Assembly: GCA_025935445.1 (NCBI GenBank)
Contig: JAICVG010000059.1
Location: forward strand, 1-6,650
Direction of reading: 5' to 3'
From: Nitrososphaera sp.
GTDB lineage: Archaea; Thermoproteota; Nitrososphaeria; Nitrososphaerales; Nitrososphaeraceae
Length of the DNA: 6,650 nt
The notes beneath the pieces are model-generated. The model was not told where the DNA came from, made no database searches, and saw nothing but the letters and a program-made list of their open reading frames with translations. The translations under genes and the position numbers were made by a program. Shown one piece after another: positions 4,983-6,650 of this stretch (within the stretch, counting starts at the first letter, position 1; each line of letters opens with the position of its first letter).

Positions 4983-5864
4983 CTATTTTCTTCCAGACCT
5001 GATCTGGCGTATTATGTCAAGTACGTCGTCAGCGTCCTCAGCCTCTGGATTAATCTCTAGATAAGAGTTCAGAACTTTTAATGCTTCTGAAGGATTGCCC
5101 TTTTTAAGAAGTACGATCCCCTTGTCCCTTACTGCATCAGGATTATACCGGTCGATAGCAAGCACCATTTCATTTGCAATATTGTACCTGTCCATGTCCT
5201 GTATTTCGTAATAACTTCCTTTCAGATTGTTCAGCATCCTTATCACAACTTGGGCTGCTGTCGCTTTCTCCACGAGTGCATGGGTAAGAGGAATGTTCTG
5301 TTGTGGATATGTTTGATCAATCAACGCTTTGAGTGAATAGTCGTCCATTATCCTACCGCCATTAAACGGATCGACGATGATCTCACCACTGTTGTCCTCG
5401 AGAATATGCTTGATCAAAAAGTGGCCGGGAAAGTTCACAGGGTGCATCTTGAAGTTCACTGAGCGGGCGACTCTAATGTAAAGTATGCAAAATGTAATAG
5501 GGATCCCTATTTTGCGTTCGACTACTATGTTGAGGTAGCTATTGAGTGGATTGTAATAGTCATCGGTGTTTGGTTTGAATTTTTGCACGTTAAAGAGATG
5601 GTCATTTATCTTTTCTATTATCCGGGTTGGTCGCGGCGGTATATTGCCGCCCCTTTTAAGCATCCGGGCTACGTCCTGTCCCATTGCATCTATCGAGGAC
5701 AAGAGCGCAGAGACATCAAGACTAGGGTAAGCAAGTATCCTTGCAAGATGCAGAGCATACTCGGCCAGCCTGTCGGTGTCATCAGACGATGTGATGAAAG
5801 TGACGACGCTGCTTCTCCAATCTCGAATCAAGGAATTGATATCGGCGGCCAATTGTCTTCTCAA
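4983..5864 (-). CDS. SirB1-family transglutaminase-like protein with C-terminal TPR repeats
   Basis: The 293-residue product matches the SirB1 family: a transglutaminase-like core (Transglut_core2 type) followed by tetratricopeptide repeats. The signature NPLNSYLNIVVERKIGIPIT is at 105-124, VNFPGHFLIK at 143-152 and VDPFNGGRIM at 164-173. About 225-290 forms two TPR-like hairpins (NPDAVRDKGIVLLKKGNPSEAL is the clearest). No signal peptide or membrane helix is seen, so it should be cytosolic. The molecular role of the family is poorly defined; despite the name, it is not established as a regulator here. Many members appear to lack the transglutaminase Cys, but this one has C126, H148 and D165 in plausible order. 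The start is TTG 5864, supported by AGGTG eight bases ahead; an in-frame TAA lies six codons upstream. It is transcribed alone, diverging from the Amt gene. Confidence 0.85.
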   Translation of the reverse strand: MRRQLAADINSLIRDWRSSVVTFITSSDDTDRLAEYALHLARILAYPSLDVSALLSSIDAMGQDVARMLKRGGNIPPRPTRIIEKINDHLFNVQKFKPNTDDYYNPLNSYLNIVVERKIGIPITFCILYIRVARSVNFKMHPVNFPGHFLIKHILEDNSGEIIVDPFNGGRIMDDYSLKALIDQTYPQQNIPLTHALVEKATAAQVVIRMLNNLKGSYYEIQDMDRYNIANEMVLAIDRYNPDAVRDKGIVLLKKGNPSEALKVLNSYLEINPEAEDADDVLDIIRQIRSGRK

Positions 5865-5872
5865 GTGGCTGG

Positions 5873-5877
5873 CACCT
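5873..5877 (-). promoter_or_regulatory. Ribosome site supporting a TTG start of the SirB1-like gene
   Basis: The minus strand reads AGGTG, complementary to the 16S rRNA 3' end, eight bases before TTG 5864. No ATG or GTG lies in frame between the upstream TAA and this TTG, so the site decides the start. Confidence 0.55.
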
Positions 5878-5916
5878 ATTTATGTCAATCATAGAAGTCT
5901 GGATTGCAAATATGAG

Positions 5917-5923
5917 AATAAAA
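5917..5923 (-). promoter_or_regulatory. Candidate TATA box of the SirB1-like gene
   Basis: TTTTATT on the minus strand within GGTGTTTTATTCTC could direct transcription from near 5895, giving a leader of about 30 bases that would contain the AGGTG ribosome site. The whole region is AT-rich, so chance matches are likely. Confidence 0.3.
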
Positions 5924-6014
5924 CACCTTATCATAAAATTCTCGTTTTACGTTATTATTTTCACTTTTATAATGAACCAAAATATACTTGGGTTAATAAA
6001 AATTAAGATAAACG

Positions 6015-6022
6015 CTTTTATT
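6015..6022 (+). promoter_or_regulatory. Candidate TATA box of the Amt gene, spaced for a leaderless message
   Basis: CTTTTATT is centred about 27 bases ahead of GTG 6046, the usual distance from an archaeal TATA box to the transcription start. That places the first base of the message at or next to the GTG, matching the lack of any ribosome site ahead of it (the preceding bases are CCAGCCTTCACTCCT). A second AT-rich box near 5992-6004 could give a short leader instead. Confidence 0.42.
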
Positions 6023-6045
6023 CAAACTTTCCAGCCTTCACTCCT

Positions 6046-6650
6046 GTGATAGACGGTAAAACTAAGACTATTCTTGATAGAAAAATAAGTTTTCTGGCTC
6101 TAGCTGCTATAATAGCAGCACTGGCGACGGCGACCTCCATTAATTTCTCAGGCACTGCGTTTGCCTATACAGAGGACGACCCGGCAGTAGTGTATTCCTG
6201 CTTCGATACAAATGAGGACGGAACCTTTGTGACACAAACAGATAACGAAACTGGAGAAGTAAGTCTTGTTCCCTGCGAAATAGACCACGGAGACAATGCA
6301 TGGATGTTGACATCCTCTGCACTGGTGCTTATGATGACTCCTGCAGGGTTAGCGATATTCTATGGTGGTCTGTCGAGACAAAAGAATGCTGTCAACACAC
6401 TTCACATGGTGTTTATTACTACGGGTGTAATTGCGGTGCAGTGGGCACTCTGGGGATATAGTCTGGCCTTTGGACCTGATGCGGGAGGATATGGATTCAT
6501 AGGAAACTTAGATTGGGCAGGCCTGCAGAACGTGCTTCATGATGTACCCTCAATTGCGTACGGTGGTATAGATGGTACAACCATACCTCACCAGACATAC
6601 ATGGTATTCCAGATGATGTTCGCTATCATTACACCTGCACTAATCGTAGC
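6046..6650 (+). CDS. amt: Ammonium transporter, Amt/MEP/Rh family (5' part, runs off the window)
   Basis: 201 codons of a membrane channel that imports ammonium/ammonia are visible. Residues 1-40 form a Sec-type signal: basic start with DRK at 11-13, an Ala/Ile-rich core at 14-31, and a likely AxA cut after SGTAFA. An acidic outside stretch of about 40 residues follows, with C52 and C77. The Amt core then begins: GDNAWMLTSSALVL at 82-95, TPAGLAIFYGGLSRQKN at 98-114 (first helix and loop), WALWGYSLAFGP at 133-144, and MVFQMMFAIITPALI at 186-200. The conserved pore histidines lie beyond the window. An in-frame TAA is at 6004-6006 and GTG 6046 is the only standard start before the signal. No ribosome site is seen. 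In an ammonia oxidiser this would feed nitrogen assimilation or supply oxidation substrate; that role is inferred. Confidence 0.93.
   Translation, partial: MIDGKTKTILDRKISFLALAAIIAALATATSINFSGTAFAYTEDDPAVVYSCFDTNEDGTFVTQTDNETGEVSLVPCEIDHGDNAWMLTSSALVLMMTPAGLAIFYGGLSRQKNAVNTLHMVFITTGVIAVQWALWGYSLAFGPDAGGYGFIGNLDWAGLQNVLHDVPSIAYGGIDGTTIPHQTYMVFQMMFAIITPALIV

Noticed and set aside
6140..6322. 60-codon minus-strand ORF near the right edge
   Set aside because: It is antisense to the clearly recognisable Amt N-terminus.
6343..6366. Apparent extra residue in the Amt first-helix motif (TPAGLA where many Amts have TPGLA)
   Set aside because: E. coli AmtB has the same motif length (TIPGIA), so this is ordinary family variation and not an insertion.

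Overview
The window reads as a chromosomal segment of an archaeon, most likely an ammonia-oxidising member of the Nitrososphaerota (Thaumarchaeota). The evidence is a combination: a family-4 Fe-S uracil-DNA glycosylase, the archaeal/cyanobacterial type of CobT, an Amt ammonium transporter with an added N-terminal Sec signal, archaeal TATA-like boxes, and starts that alternate between GGTGAT/GGAGG-type ribosome sites and apparently leaderless GTG. The lineage is an inference from gene content and not from a marker gene. No RNA gene, CRISPR array, insertion sequence or integrase was seen.

Left block (about 158-2562, + strand): a tight three-gene operon. A stand-alone NAD(P)H-hydrate epimerase overlaps, by ATGA, a metallo-beta-lactamase-fold hydrolase of the glyoxalase II/persulfide dioxygenase type. 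The hydrolase abuts, with no gap, an archaeal CobT-family phosphoribosyltransferase for cobamide lower-ligand activation. Bases 1-54 may be the tail of an upstream gene.

Middle block (2777-4334, - strand): a probable three-gene unit of a two-pass small membrane protein, family-4 uracil-DNA glycosylase and AAG-type 3-methyladenine DNA glycosylase. The two glycosylases overlap by GTGA and the second has a perfect GGAGGA ribosome site, so two base-excision-repair enzymes appear translationally coupled. The 214 bp gap between the convergent cobT and AAG genes holds a T6 run and a possible 30-codon minus-strand ORF.

Gap at 4351-4982: this is the least ordinary stretch. Consecutive plus-strand fragments in three reading frames read like one protein of roughly 170 residues broken by about three frameshifts, so I call a decayed gene. 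Only its first 50 codons have a normal start.

Right block: a minus-strand SirB1-type transglutaminase-like protein with C-terminal TPRs (4983-5864), and diverging from it the first 201 codons of an Amt transporter that runs off the window end. The 181 bp between them is AT-rich and carries candidate promoters for both.

Most genes are recognisable housekeeping or metabolic functions. I found no convincing new multi-gene system. The best leads are the hidden decayed gene, the coupled glycosylase pair, the possible Cys-His-Asp triad in the SirB1-like protein, and the secreted N-terminal extension of Amt.
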